From contig NC_045130.1 in the NCBI RefSeq assembly GCF_007655135.1, forward strand, positions 31,058,605 to 31,122,604: a DNA stretch of 64,000 nucleotides, read 5' to 3'. The first letter of the stretch is position 1, and the number at the start of each line of letters is the position of its first letter. A program made the translations under genes and the position numbers. Below the pieces are notes generated by a model. That model searched no databases. It worked only from the letters and a program-made list of their open reading frames with translations, and was not told the DNA's origin. This stretch comes from Punica granatum (taxonomy: Eukaryota; Streptophyta; Magnoliopsida; Myrtales; Lythraceae). This document shows, piece after piece, positions 12,190 through 23,735 of the stretch.

Positions 12190-12849
12190 TTACATACATG
12201 TTGGACGCTTGTCGACTTGGTGCAAATCTGATGTGGAGCTGTTAGACTTTTCTCGTTGAGCAGCGTTTTTGTACGATTGCATCAGTCGTGGATTAACTCC
12301 ACAGGCTATGTCGAACCGGTCGTAAACGAAAGTAGCGAGGAAGCCAAGCCCTCGGCGATTGGTCGGCCACTGTAGGACTGCCCAACCATTCACAAAAGTC
12401 GCCATGATCAGCACCCATCGAACAAACCAAAGCATTCCAACGGACATCTTGCATGGTTAGAATGCATCGATCGAGTTCTGGTCCGTCAAGGCAACTGCTG
12501 CAAACAGAAATGTGGACGTAACCGCATGAACAAGATCATTCACAGAAACACAACAAATGGTGACAAACCCATAACGAACGCTTCCAATATTATTATTATT
12601 CGCTCCGGCTTCCTCCATGTCTGTGAAACATGACAAGAAGCACCCGAGTCTGCATCCAGTCACGAAAATTGCCATTAGGGTCTTGTTGAAGCACGTGACG
12701 TTCGACAAGATTTGGTAGCAGAAGAACGATCCCAATGGCATGTGGTTCGCCAAGTAACCGTAAAAGCGAAGAGCAGTGTTGAGTAGCTTTTCGAGCTGCT
12801 CTGCCTTCTGAGGCTTTTCCGGTTGATTGCAACGGCAATCTCCCCCCAT
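12190..12849 (-). pseudogene. DUF679/DMP membrane protein, intronless copy with one nonsense codon
   Basis: A 220-codon frame from ATG at 12849 is interrupted only by TAA at 12457-12459; the parts on both sides are in the same frame. The N-terminal part has the DMP pattern YLANHMPLGSFFCYQILS (usual: LANLLPTGTVLAFQ), then CFLSCFTDMEE, RYGF and FLFAAVALTDQN. After the stop it continues to PTNRRGLGFLATF, matching the PT-RHGIGF end of the domain. The stop falls at the tyrosine of the conserved FYP motif, so a single base change explains it. Members of this family are four-span membrane proteins linked to senescence, membrane remodelling and gamete fusion; this divergent copy is probably dead or encodes a truncated protein. 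Confidence 0.8.
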
Positions 12850-13968
12850 TCCTCGGCTTCAAAATTATAAGAGAGAATTCCGCTGACGCTGTTCATTATT
12901 TTGGAGCTTCATTCTGTTTTATGGTAACCCTTGTGCTTAAATAACCAGTGGTTGCTGGAGAAACTCATTCAACTATGACTATGAGTTGAATAAGTGGGGC
13001 CATAGGAAAAAGAAGGGAATGAAGAAAATAAAAGAAAATGGAATGGGCAGTATATATAAAACCAGTAGGATTAGGAAAGCCAATAGAACATGATAGGGAC
13101 TGAAGAACGTTCTTACCTTATGTAACAGAAGTTTTCAAAATTTTTTTAATTCCCCTAATTATTTTCGTCGTATTAATCCAAAGAGGTTAATTATGCACTA
13201 AGAGATGCCATCAACTTAGAATTAAGAGGTACTGAATTTGATTATAATTAGTAGGATTCTCCACACCCTTTATTTCCATGCATTATCTCTATAAGCTACA
13301 AAAAAAAAAGGAAATTTCTTTATACTTTTTTGTGGGTGAATAAATTTCATTATACTTACTAGGAGGAGATGGAATGGAATGAAATGGCTAATATTAGAAA
13401 AGGAGGTTTCATATATCGAGGAAGGAAAAAGGAGATCTATTGCTGAGGCGTTCATATTCCAAGTGAAATCAAGAAGTCCCCTAATTAATTATCATAATTG
13501 GAACTTTCGTGTACTTTATTTCGCCTTCCTCTATTCTCTACCAGCCTCCCTTGTGCCAAAAAGAAAAAAATTAAAAGTTTTCATTTACAAAAGTTCTAGG
13601 ATTGGATTTGGAAGTGGTCTCTTGCCTATAGATATAATAAATTACCATGATATATTAATTATATTATCAACTAGATTGTATTTTTGTACAAGAACAACCA
13701 AGTGACAATTGAGTATATTTGCGGTTGCTGTTACTCATTTCGGGAACCAGACTGTCTGTATTATTTATAGGCCCAACTAATTAGTCGCACATTTTGAAAG
13801 GCAAAGAAGAGCTATTATTTTATTTCTTCTTGTAAACATATTGTGTTGATCCTTCTCATCAGTTCTTACAAGATCGCTTTCGGAAGAATGAAAATAAATA
13901 GCATAGAATGATATATTATATCAAATGAACATTTGGAACTGGCCTGTTTTTGGGTACTCTATGCAGAA
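12850..13968. other. Intergenic between DMP copies
   Basis: Contains the likely promoter of the pseudogene at 12190-12849 and AT-rich DNA. The 108-codon plus frame at 13379-13705 shows no domain. Confidence 0.5.
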
Positions 13969-15131
13969 TTAATTAGAAGAAAGTGGGAATCCAATTCCAT
14001 GACGGGTCGTCGGAAACACAACAAATAACATGCTGCAGATGAACCCAATTCCGACGGGCAATGCCGTGAGGACCTCTTGTGCCTCATCGGAAGGTGCCGG
14101 ATAAAAGCAGCTAACCACATTTGAATCGAATAGTGCCACTGCCGCAAAAACCAGCACCGACATGAAGGCATGCAAAAAATCTATGAACCTCAAGCAGTAC
14201 CTGTTCAAAATCAATGAGATGAATTTTCCGGATAGAGTGAGGCATATTATTCATGATTCATGTAAAAATCGAAGAGCCAAAAAAGCGGGAATATAACAAA
14301 GGAGTGGGACTTGAAATCAATCCTGGGGATAAGTCAATACAATATCAGAAAAAGAAAATCGGAGAAAAAATGGTCATTTTTCTAATTAATGATGATTTGA
14401 AATATTGAGGTGCCATCGCACATATTATTTTGGCTCATCATAATTCTTGTTGATTGTATAAGCTTTGAGAAAGGAGGATTTGTTCAGTAGTACAAGTCAC
14501 TAACTCGAAAAATTATTGATAGTGACTCTCGCACTCACTTGTAATTAAGAAGTTTTGAGTCCGATTTTTATAAGTAGAGTCCTCGTTATTTTCCTTCTTC
14601 TCATCTCTAGGCAGCAAGGCCGTGGGCTTTATTGTAATCGAAAAATGATAATATATAGCTATATAAGCTTTCCTAAGCCCACAGCTAGCTCCGCTGATGT
14701 ATCCCCAATTTATACTCCGCAGAGTTCAATTACCTTTCTGTGAGCTCTGATGGCAGCTTTGTTGATCCGTCGATGACCCACAACCCGTGCACTGTGGCGA
14801 AGCCATAAGTCACGTTCCCGTTCTCATCCTTGAAGCTGTCAGTGAAGCAGAGGAGAAAGCTCGAGAGACCGCAAAATGCGAGCAGGCCCAAGGTCATTGC
14901 CCGGCTCACGGAGTCGCACACCCCCTGGTTCGTGACGATGGGAGAGAGGAACTGGAATGCGAGGACTGACCCAGTGGGCAGGAGGTTTGCTAGGTGGGCG
15001 GTGCTCTCAAAGGTCTGGCTTATCGCCCGTTGCACCAAGTTCTTCTTCGGGACAGCACCATTGTCCCGCAGGAGGAGGGCTTCCTCCTGTTCTCTGATCA
15101 TGTTTTCGGACTCTTGGACTCGAATCTCCAT
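13969..15131 (-). CDS. DMP: DUF679 domain membrane protein (DMP), two exons
   Basis: Exon 1 is 14734-15131 and exon 2 is 13969-14200, joined through a 533 bp GT-AG intron inside an Arg codon; the product is 209 aa, the usual DMP length. A short charged N-terminus (MEIRVQESENMIREQEEALL) is followed by the DUF679 domain: HLANLLPTGSVLAFQFLSPI, LSSFLLCFTDSF, VTYGFATVHGLWVIDG, RFIDFLHAFMSVLVFAAVAL, FDSNVVSCFYP and FPTTRHGIGFPL. Four hydrophobic segments fit the known topology at ER, vacuole or plasma membrane. The family acts in membrane remodelling during senescence and, for the DMP8/9 branch, in gamete fusion; I cannot say which branch this belongs to. It is the intact member of a local cluster of three. 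A 110-codon frame on the opposite strand is a shadow. Confidence 0.93.
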
Positions 15132-16720
15132 GGCAACAAAAACTAACCCAATTGAAGCTTAGCCGTCCTCTCTGGATATGCGATAAAAAGGAAAGTTTCG
15201 TCGCCTTGTGTTTCGTTGTACGGCTTGTTTTCGAGGAGAGATTAGCCGTGGGTTAATTCTTATAAGGGGACGAATTGCGAATTGATAAATGGTTAAACAA
15301 AGAGTGAAGGAAAGGGAAGTGATGTGCACAGAGAAAAGCATTACATGTCCCTTGGAAGGAACAGAGTCTGAGGTTTGCGGGAAAAGCTTCCCATTCCTTT
15401 CTGGGCGGTGCTGTCGTCATCATTCCATGTTTACCGTTAAATCAGTTAATGCCCAAAAGTCGATATAAAGTTTTTTCTTTTTCCTTCCCAGTTCTTTTTT
15501 TTTCCCCTTTGTTTATCTGCATAAATACTATCTTGCCTTAACGGGTTAACACACAACAATAGTTCTCGGAACGGAGATGGAATTTGAATCGATTAAGGCA
15601 TGGATTCTCAGGTTCATGAATTTGATCAGGGATTAAATTAACTCGAGCGGATTTTTTTTTGGCAAGAGAAAAAGAACAGTATTTTTGAAAAATAGTTAAT
15701 AATTCATACAATATATAGAAATAAGCTTTATCTTCAAAATAAAAATTTAAAGCATAAACGTCTGATAACTAAATTTAAAAATTATAATAAATTAAAAATA
15801 ATTTATAAAATATATATCACCTTTAAAAAGAGCAATTATTACTCTATATCCTTAGAGAATTCTGGAGATATAATTAAAAAGAAAAGTTAAAAATAGAAGG
15901 GCAGGAGAATTAAGGACAAGAAGAAAGAGGGGCATGGGGGGATCCACGTTAGACGAGATCGTCAGCGGCCTCTCTATCTTTACCATATTTTGCTACTGGT
16001 TTTAAATAGAAGAAAAACTTGGATAGTGCAACAACCGGCTCGATTAGGTTGAATAGATATTCCGAAAATCGAAATGGAAATGGTCCTAAGCCAATATAAT
16101 ATGGAAATGGAATTGGTTGCAGAACTAGGCTTTGGTGAGCGTTCGTTTCCGAGTCTCTTCAGTTGGGAAAATTAGAGAGGTATTTATTTTCCTGCTTTCT
16201 TTTTTCTCTTGACATGTGTATTAGTACCGGTAAACAAGGCACCTGAAAAAAAGAGTTCAATTCTTATCAGGAAAACTTTTTATCGATCCTTTGTTATACT
16301 TATGGACCTCTCCGTAAGAGGGAAGAAGGAAAAAAAAACCTTTTTTTTGTTGTGAATCTTGGTATTCATAAATGCAATTAGGTCCCGACTAATTTAGTTG
16401 AACAAAGTCGGTCCACTAAAGAATAAAGCTCTTCCAGCGTAGATTTCTACATTCACAAATACTCGAATCCGAGATCTTGCTTAAGCGAAATAAACATCAA
16501 ACAGTTTGAACGAATTCACGTTGGTTAAAAAATAAAAATAAAAAGCGCCTCGTGTCATGGTTTGCTTGAAAGTCATTGAGAAATTATTGAAACTTTATTA
16601 CTTACCTAGAAGAAAGAAATTCACTAAAGAATTCGTTTGTTGGACTCTTTCATTACCTACTATTTAGGGATATATACATTAATGAGACATATATATATAT
16701 GTTGGTTCCTTTTATTATTT
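15132..16720. other. DMP promoter side and AT-rich intergenic DNA
   Basis: 15132-15560 would hold the DMP leader and promoter. The remainder is AT-rich with no supportable gene. Confidence 0.5.
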
Positions 16721-16947
16721 TAGCAATTTTATACCTAACTAACAAGATTAGGACAACTTTTTTTGTGGGGGATAAAAAAAACGTAAGATTTGCATTCGAA
16801 AATGTTTTTCCTTATAAGAATAGTGACTCCCTTTAGCAATTTTATACGTAGCTAACAAGATTGGGACAACTTTTTTGGGGGGGATTTAAAAAAAAAAAAG
16901 TAAGATTTGCATTCGAAAGTGTTTTTCCTTATAAGAATACTGACCCC
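16721..16947. repeat. Two-copy tandem repeat, 113 bp unit
   Basis: Copies at 16721-16833 and 16834-16947 both run TAGCAATTTTATAC, ACAAGATT-GGACAACTTTTT, GTAAGATTTGCATTCGAAA and GTTTTTCCTTATAAGAATA. They differ by a few substitutions and homopolymer length. Confidence 0.85.
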
Positions 16948-18183
16948 TCCCATCAAAACTAGCTTGTAGGAAATATTCAAGAGAAAAATATATATTCAAG
17001 AGTTTATATACATCCAAGAAAACAAGTCTTTTGGGGCCTAAACGTGACGATGGTACTTCTTGTTTTCACGGCCGTCATGCTAAGTGATCATTGAAGTATA
17101 TAACGATCACTTGAAGTGATCATAGAAATTCCCGTAAATTTATATATATGTCATCTGTGCAAGGCTGGACGAAAGTACTACAAGCACGGTGGTCTAGTCA
17201 TTAAGATCAAAGCGTTTCACTTAAATATAATGAGTTCGAACTTCACTGAAGACGTAGAGCTCGTCACTATGTGGGTGTATTATGAGTTGGCGGTGGCCAA
17301 CCTATAATGCTTGATTCAGTAGACCATGGACTTAATTCACTAGTGTGCTGGTAGCGCTACGGTGACCAAGTTTGGTTAAGTCTTAGCGAGTTATGGCGAA
17401 AAAAATATTTCATGGAGGCCAAATTCCCTTAATTGGGACAGTCACAACGAACTAATAATCCGACCTAACTTTTATATTAAAAAAAAAAGGCTGGATGACA
17501 GTGTCTTCGGACTCAGTTCCCAAGAGATATGCTTACGAAACAGAGTAATTTGCAGAGGTCAACGGTTTCTCAGATAAAACCGGTCAATTCACTTGGCTTT
17601 TTCCCTTAAAAGCTGTTTTCAAGAGGTTTGCTAATTGCTTTGCTTTGACGGAAACTAATTCAAGTCATGCACATCCGAGAACTTGAAAGAATTTTAATGA
17701 TTTAATGTTGTAATTCATCAGTGAGACAATATGAATTGATTCAAACGGTTCGATACTTATTTTTCTTAAATAAGGTCTTGAGTTCGAGTATTATAATTAG
17801 AGAAAATCCATAATAAGAGAGTTTTACCTCTTTAGTGAGTCGTTCGATTCGAATAGATTAGTTAGAGCCCATTAAGCTTTCTAATATCAAGGTAAACTTA
17901 AAAAAAAAAAAAAGAATTTCATAGGCAAGAGAGATTAATGGTACTTAGGGCTTTGGCCTTTAGGAAAATTGACCTAGGCAATAACAAATGCGAAATGCTA
18001 GTCTGCACGCGACCAACGGTTCATGAAGTATCAATATGTTCATCGGCTAACATCTCAGGCTAGGCCCCATGTCGATCCAACGATCATGGTGCTTTCATGA
18101 ACCATTCAGGCATGACGGACCATGGAATTTCTAATATAGTCACTTCCAATACTTCCTAATTACCATTGATCATGCGAGTGAAC
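16948..18183. other. Intergenic, no gene seen
   Basis: AT-rich. A small inverted repeat around TGATCACTTGAAGTGATCA lies near 17095-17120. No coding frame or element could be supported. Confidence 0.5.
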
Positions 18184-20577
18184 GATTACTATATACTTAG
18201 CATTACCGGCCGATCACATGGCCTTAGAGTGTCACAAAAGCATGATATCTCTCCTCCCTTAATGAAGATTGTATTTCTTGGATTGGGCCAATCTTATGTG
18301 ATATGGAATCGCAATGGCACGTATCTTCTTAACCACTTGAACAAGCAAGATATTGAGTTTCCACAGCCTTACACAATAATTATACAAAATCTTCAACTTG
18401 GCTTACAAGCAATTGCGCTAGCTCATGTCCGGTCCAACGGGATTCTCGATCTTCGATATGTTTTGCACTGCATGCGCCGTCCGGTTGAAGAGACGTAATA
18501 TTTTTTTTTTAATCTGATGTACATATTGTTCTTGATCGGAACACGCAATTTATTTCTATCTGAAGGACCCATAGTTGGGTCGATGCTTGTGGAAGTGCAT
18601 GTCACATGTGTGTGTCTATTCCCTAAAGTCACCTAAACCCTCGTCACAACTCTGGGCTCCTATTTCCCATGGCAGAGCTCATCTAAGCAACTCTATAAAT
18701 CTACACAGGACATATTGAGCATGTCTTGAACTTTGACCCGATTTCATTTCCTTTTTCTTTTTTAATTTAAATCTCTATTTTTCTGAAAGTATGATATTTC
18801 CATAATTAATATTAGAATATTATATTTTATGATAATATATAGATAATGTTGAAAAATTTATGGGCCTATAGTAGTCCAACTGGGCTACGGGCCAATTGCC
18901 ACACTTGAGTAACGGGCTTGTTCGTTGCTCCGCACTGGACTATAGACGCCCATTTTTAACTATGGCCCTCCGACCGCAGTCGAACCTTGGGCTCATGTCG
19001 GGCGTGGCGTGAGCCCGTGCATACGCGTGTGAGCACGCACAGGATCCCCAAGATCCTTATCTTGGGCTCGGATATCATTTGTTGGAAAATCCATGGATCT
19101 ACTTGGATTTAGGTCCATCCGTAATTCAAAAGTTTAAGTCAATAAGTTACTAGACCGAATCTCTTTTTTAAATCCACGGATTTCCTCTCAACTTTTCTAT
19201 GTGAGACAAACCTTTGTCTCTTTACCTCCAACTAGTAGAAATAAATAGAGATTATTATTTTTTTTATCTGGAATGATTGATGGTTCTATATATAAATGTG
19301 TCGAGAGCTTTGGTGTAAGATGCCGGAAGAGTGCCAAACAAGTGGATTTATAATTATGTCAAGAGGATTTACTACTCCCTTGCATGCTATTTTCACATGA
19401 ACATATCATTTCTGTGAATGACTTTAAGCATTCCAATTTAAATTCCATGAACAACTCTACCCGTTAGCGATCTAAAACTAATGCAATTTATGACTATCTC
19501 CAACTTTTCAGTTCAATGACACGCTAACGATGACTCAGTCGAGAATCAATAGCAACTGATAGTTTCTTTTGTTTGATATTTTACTCAAAAAAGAAAAAGA
19601 AAAAGGTAATAAGAGAAGGAAATTGATGATTGCACTTTCTGATGAAGAAAATAGTTGAGGCTTGGAACTGAAATAGACCCAAGAGGAAGAGGCTCAAGCC
19701 CAATAAATTTTATTGGGCCTGGGCTCTACATGCGGACCTAAACCTCATCAAACCTTCCCCTGGAATATATATATTTTTCTATTACGGCAAAGGCCTATTA
19801 ACATTTCTTTTTCACGAAAAGCAATGAGGATTCATTCATTAATAAAAAGAGTACAAGATAACAGGAGAAATAAACGAAAAAGGAGCCTCGCTATGAGGAT
19901 CAACTCGATACCTTTTAGTTTCGACGAAAACCCCCGTTCTTTTAGATCGGTGTTTGAAGGCGCAACTACTTCGGTGCCCTTTCTATAATCCTTGCCTAAA
20001 GATATAATGAACAGCTCGTTTACTGAGATGTGGGAAAAAAAGTGTTAGAAAATATTATAAGATCTTAGGAGTATCGCATTCATCTAACTTGCAACTTAAT
20101 TTGATCCACAAATATCAATTTGGAAAGATGGCATTATTTGAGAAATTTAAGCCGCATGGAAAGTTAACTAAGGCAACACAATTTAATATTTTTAGAAAAC
20201 GTCTACAGATTATGATATTTGATTATGAGAGATTTATCCCTTAATGGGCCAACCCACCTTGACTGGATTAATTGAGACCCGTTGAGTTTCTAGATATTAG
20301 GGCTCACACCGAAAAAAAAGTCGTACATATGAAAATTTCATCGGAATTAATACTCTTCAGCTAAATGGAAATGTCCTCCTTAGATGCATCCCAGGTATCA
20401 ACTGTGTAACATGCAGCGACCCATATCATTGGATGTTACAACATTATTCGAGGATCGGATCGGACCGGACCAGACCGATGATTCGGGTTGAATAGGTAAT
20501 AATAGGGTACAATAGAAGAGCAAGCAAGCAGCTTGACCGTATATCAATGGTGTTGAGCGGCAGAGACTAGTCAGCGT
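18184..20577 (+). repeat. Copy A of a 2.4 kb dispersed segment (partner at 58508-60917)
   Basis: Nearly collinear with 58508-60917 in the same orientation. Shared landmarks, in order, are GATCACATGGCCTTAGAGTG, TCTTGGATTGGGCCA, TGCATACGCGTGTGAGCA, AGAGGATTTACTACTCCCTT, CCCCGTTCTTTTAGATCGGT and GCAGAGACTAGTCA at the right edge, after which the two copies diverge abruptly. It holds an LTR-like remnant but no intact gene; the 110-codon frame at 18166-18498 is broken in copy B. It is either a transposable element family of unclear class or a segmental duplication. Confidence 0.85.
18847..19400 (-). mobile_element. Internally deleted LTR-element remnant inside copy A
   Basis: Two LTR-start-like sequences, TGTTGAAAAATTTATGG at 18847 and TGTTGGAAAATCCATGG at 19080, lie about 233 bp apart in direct orientation. 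Just left of the second is GGCTCGGATATCATT, which on the minus strand reads as a degenerate initiator-Met primer-binding site (TGATATCCGAGCC). This fits a minus-strand element reduced to LTR fragments plus primer site. The same arrangement, more decayed, is in copy B at about 59147-59700. The right edge is approximate. Confidence 0.45.
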
Positions 20578-21112
20578 TCCTCCTTTTCTTCGCGAATTGC
20601 CCTGTTCCTTCCCGTACTTCCCAGTCTACAGCTGCGCGTGAAGCCTGCATCCTTATGTCGTTTGTTCGAGCAGTGGCCGAGCTAACATCCCCAATCCGGG
20701 CCCCTACCAGTGGGTACTCTTCTTAAGAGGCTCCGTTTGCGATTTCCTACTTCTATATCGAAGTGAAAGGTAATTTCTCCGACCTATTTCACGTTGTTCC
20801 CTCGAATTGCATCATTCTCGGGCGATTGGGTTTTGTTGGCCTTCGTCACCTCGAACCTGTTTGATGAAATGCCTAGGAGAAAGAAGCTGTTTGATGATAT
20901 GCGTTGGGATGATGTTTGTTGTTCGTCTGACTGACTGCATGTGTGCATTATGTTGCTCTTTGTGCTTTGTTAACCATATTGCACTCTATCGTATGTAATC
21001 TGTGGCCTCTGCTTTTTCGATGTTTCCCTCGCGTAGTTTGATATAAGGATCCTCTGCCACTATGTATGTAATCCTGTCCTTATTGTTTGGAAGGAGAAAG
21101 ATTCATAAAAAT
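20578..21112 (+). other. Unassigned leader-like unique sequence
   Basis: Less AT-rich than its surroundings and CT-rich at the start, with a possible splice donor at GTGAAAGGTAATTTC (about 20764-20778). It looks like a plus-strand 5' leader, but no coding exon can be attached to it. A 23 bp unit (GAAGGAGAAAGATTCATAAA...) is tandemly doubled at 21090-21135, at the junction with the inverted repeat. Confidence 0.35.
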
Positions 21113-21811
21113 GAAGGAGAAAGATTCATAAAAATGAAGGACAAAGTAACTAGAGCCATGAGCAACCATTCAAATTCAAATGACAGTCCATGTGCAAACT
21201 AAGAATACGGAAAAGATTATTACTAATGGATTGGTTGGACAGATATCAACACATCGAAAAGATACCGCAGAACACATCAAGACTGAAGAATTGTTTGCTC
21301 AACAAGCCGACCCGAAAAGTTCGAAATGCTTTCAACATGTAAACTAGCAACTTCCCACAAATCAATGCGAGCCCAAACCGAGGATGGGGCAAAGTGGGGG
21401 CAACTGGGGCAGTTGAGAGTCGGGGGATTTGCCTATCTATCTACTTCAGAACAATCAATCAATTAATATATAACAGACACTTTGTTCCCCATTCCACGAT
21501 AAAAATTAGAACTTTTTTTTGCTGCGTTGCATCGTCATCATCATCAATGACTGGGAGAACTCAGTTGCAAATCAATCTCTCAATCCATTAGCTAAACTAA
21601 TAACAGGGGCCTAGAAAGGCGGCAAACTTACACAGCTTCACACCCGCCAAACACAGCAACGGCCGAGCAGAGGAGAACGGGCGGCAGTACCAGTACGTAC
21701 AACAAGACGAGTAGAAGGAGGAGAGTTTGAGAGTTCAGGCATCGGGAATGGAGACGAAAACGGGCTATATGGGCCCTGTTAAGAGGTCTGGAGCAGGCCT
21801 AGGAACAATAT
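21113..21811 (-). repeat. Inverted duplicate of the NOM1 promoter, leader and intron 1 (left arm)
   Basis: Reverse complement of 21855-22094 followed directly by 32304-32786. Matching stretches include the leader words GAAGCTG-GTAAGTT-GCC, the ATTAG/TTTAGCTAATGGATTGAG stretch and the intron stretch AGAGCCATGAGCAACCATTC. The outer limit is at the GAAGGAGAAAG word at about 21113, equivalent to 32786. The arms differ by scattered substitutions, one ~22 bp promoter repeat present only in the right arm, and the Copia insertion present only in the right arm. Confidence 0.88.
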
Positions 21812-21854
21812 ATAGGCTATATGGGCCTTTGTTGAAAAGCAGACTATAGCCCCG

Positions 21855-22094
21855 ATATTGTTCCTAGGCCTGCTCCAGACCTCTTAACAGGGCCCATATA
21901 GCCCATTTTGGAGGCCCATATAGCCCGTTTTCGTCTCCCTCCCCGAAGCCTGAACTCTCAAGCTCTCCTCTTTCTGCTCGTCTTGTTGTACGTACTGGTA
22001 CTGCTGCCCATTCTCCTCCTCTGCTCGGCCGTTGCTGTGTTTGGCGGGTGTGAAGCTGCGTAAGTTCGCCACCTTTCCTTGCCTCTGTTATTAG
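21855..22094 (+). repeat. Right arm of the inverted repeat, first part
   Basis: Mirror of about 21596-21811 across a 43 bp spacer (21812-21854). It contains the presumed NOM1 promoter and first leader exon. It ends at the ATTAG target duplication (22090-22094) where the outer Copia begins. Confidence 0.88.
21858..22059 (+). promoter_or_regulatory. Presumed NOM1 core promoter and non-coding exon 1
   Basis: Two GGCCCA (site II, TGGGCC on the other strand) motifs lie at 21891-21896 and 21913-21918. Such motifs are typical of ribosome-biogenesis gene promoters in plants. They are followed by a CT-rich leader and a strong donor, GAAGCTGC|GTAAGT, at 22059/22060. The matching acceptor would be CATTGGCAG at 32861-32869, just before the leader part 32870-32900 and the ATG at 32901. 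The 5'-UTR intron would then span 22060-32869 and contain the nested Copia elements. This is inferred from splice signals and position. Confidence 0.6.
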
Positions 22095-22260
22095 TAAAGA
22101 GATTTAGAATGTTTGGGAGAAATCCAACCTACTGTTCATAGGTTGTGTGCTGATATTTATACTGTAATTGTGTACAAGATTATGAATACAAGTATGGAAA
22201 GTGTATCAAATTAATTATACACAATTAATGACTTCTTATCTACGACTATCCTTCCTTATA
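22095..22260 (-). repeat. 3' LTR of the outer Copia
   Basis: 166 bp, differing from 32138-32303 by only a couple of bases (for example TGTGCTG against TGTACTG), so the insertion is fairly young. Confidence 0.93.
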
Positions 22261-23657
22261 CTCCCCCGCAAGCGCAACGGGGACGGAGCAACGTTGAGCT
22301 TGGACCTAAGTGCCGAGAAGCGAGAACTAGTAAGTCCTTTGGTAAGACCGTCAGCAAGTTGATCATCTGTGCTGATGAAGCGGATGAGCAGCTGCCTGTG
22401 AGTTACATGCTCGCGTACAAAATGATAATTGATTTCAATATGTTTGGTCCGAGCATGAAATACAGGATTTGCTGTGAGGTAGATAGCCGAGATATTGTCG
22501 CACCATAGAATTGGTGGACTAGATAAACGAACTCCCAATTCCAAAAGTAAGGATTGAATCCAGATAACTTCGGCAGTAGCATTAGCCAGACTCTTACACT
22601 CTGACTCGGTGCTGGAGCAGGCTACAGTTCGCTGCTTCTTGGAGCTCCAATAAATCGGATTGGGACCAAGAAAAATAGCGAAACCACTGACAGAGCGACA
22701 ATAATCGGGATTGCCAGCCCAATCTGCATCAGAGAAGCCATGCAGGGAAGATATGGGGCCCGGTTTAAAAAGAAGTCCATAAGTAATAGTACCTTTGAGA
22801 TACCGAAGAATGCGCTTTACCGCTGCCCAATGAACTGTAGTAGGTGTATGCATGAATTGACATACTTGGTTGACAGCAAATGCAATGTCTGGTCTCGTGA
22901 GAGTCAAATATTGAAGACTCCCAACAACACTCCGATATAGAGAAGGATCCTCAAAAGTGTCACCATCATGGAGAGAAAGACGAGCACCCGAGGCAACAGG
23001 CGAACTAATGGGCTTGTAATCTAGCATGGAACTCCGCAAAAGAATATCATGAATATATTTTGCCTGAGTGAGATGTAGCCCTGTCTTGTCAAACGTAGCC
23101 TCCATACCAAGAAAATAGTTGAGCGGTCCTAAGTCCTTCATCGCAAATTCCTGATGAAGAGCAGTCATTAGTGAATCAAAAGGAGCTCTCGGAGTTCTCG
23201 TGAGAATAATGTCGTCAACATACACAAGAATGAGAATAGTATAAGTCCTGCTTCGTAAGATGAATAGGGACGAGTCTGCAATGGAGCCAATAAATCCCAA
23301 GCTTAGAAGAAAATTACTCAGACGTTGGAACCAAGCGCGGGGAGCTTGCTTGAGACCATAGAGAGAGCGTCTCAGGCGACAGACATGGTCCGAACGGAGA
23401 GGATCGACAAATCCAGGAGGCTGACTCATATAAACTTCCTCACTAAGATGACCATGGAGAAAAGCATTCTTCACATCCAACTGTCTGATAGGCCACCGAA
23501 GAGAGACAGCTATAGAAAGAACAACTCTAATGGTAACTGGCTTGATAACAGAGCTAAAGGTCTCTTCATAATCGATACCTTCCCGCTGATTAAAACCCTT
23601 GGCAACAAGACGAGCTTTATACCTATCAATTGTGTCATCAGCCTTCTGTTTGATCAT
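22236..23657 (-). pseudogene. Outer Copia reverse transcriptase and RNase H region
   Basis: An open frame of 473 codons. It carries the RVT_2 core: [49 protein letters not shown] and the catalytic LVYVDDIIL. RNase H follows: [26 protein letters not shown] and [12 protein letters not shown]. The stop lies inside the 3' LTR. Upstream it stays in the same frame as 23736-24095 and 24360-25400 but is cut off by an in-frame TAA near 23736, so it is a fragment of a once continuous polyprotein. Confidence 0.9.
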
Positions 23658-23735
23658 GTAAACCCATTTACAGCCAATGATATTTCTTGAAGGAGGAGCA
23701 AGAACTAGATCCCATGTATGATTATTAATAAGAGT

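Noticed and set aside
14830..15162. 110-codon plus-strand frame
   Set aside because: Exact antisense shadow of DMP exon 1.
18166..18498. Possible gene in copy A of the 2.4 kb repeat
   Set aside because: The frame is not kept in copy B (58555-58926 differs in frame and length), and no domain is visible.
18184..20577. Reading the 2.4 kb repeat as a Helitron because it ends in CTAG|T
   Set aside because: No GC-rich hairpin precedes the CTAG in either copy, and no TC start was found at the left edge.
21762..21924. Intrinsic terminator or CRISPR-like palindrome at the centre of the inverted repeat
   Set aside because: Eukaryotic context, and the palindrome is just the middle of a much larger inverted duplication.
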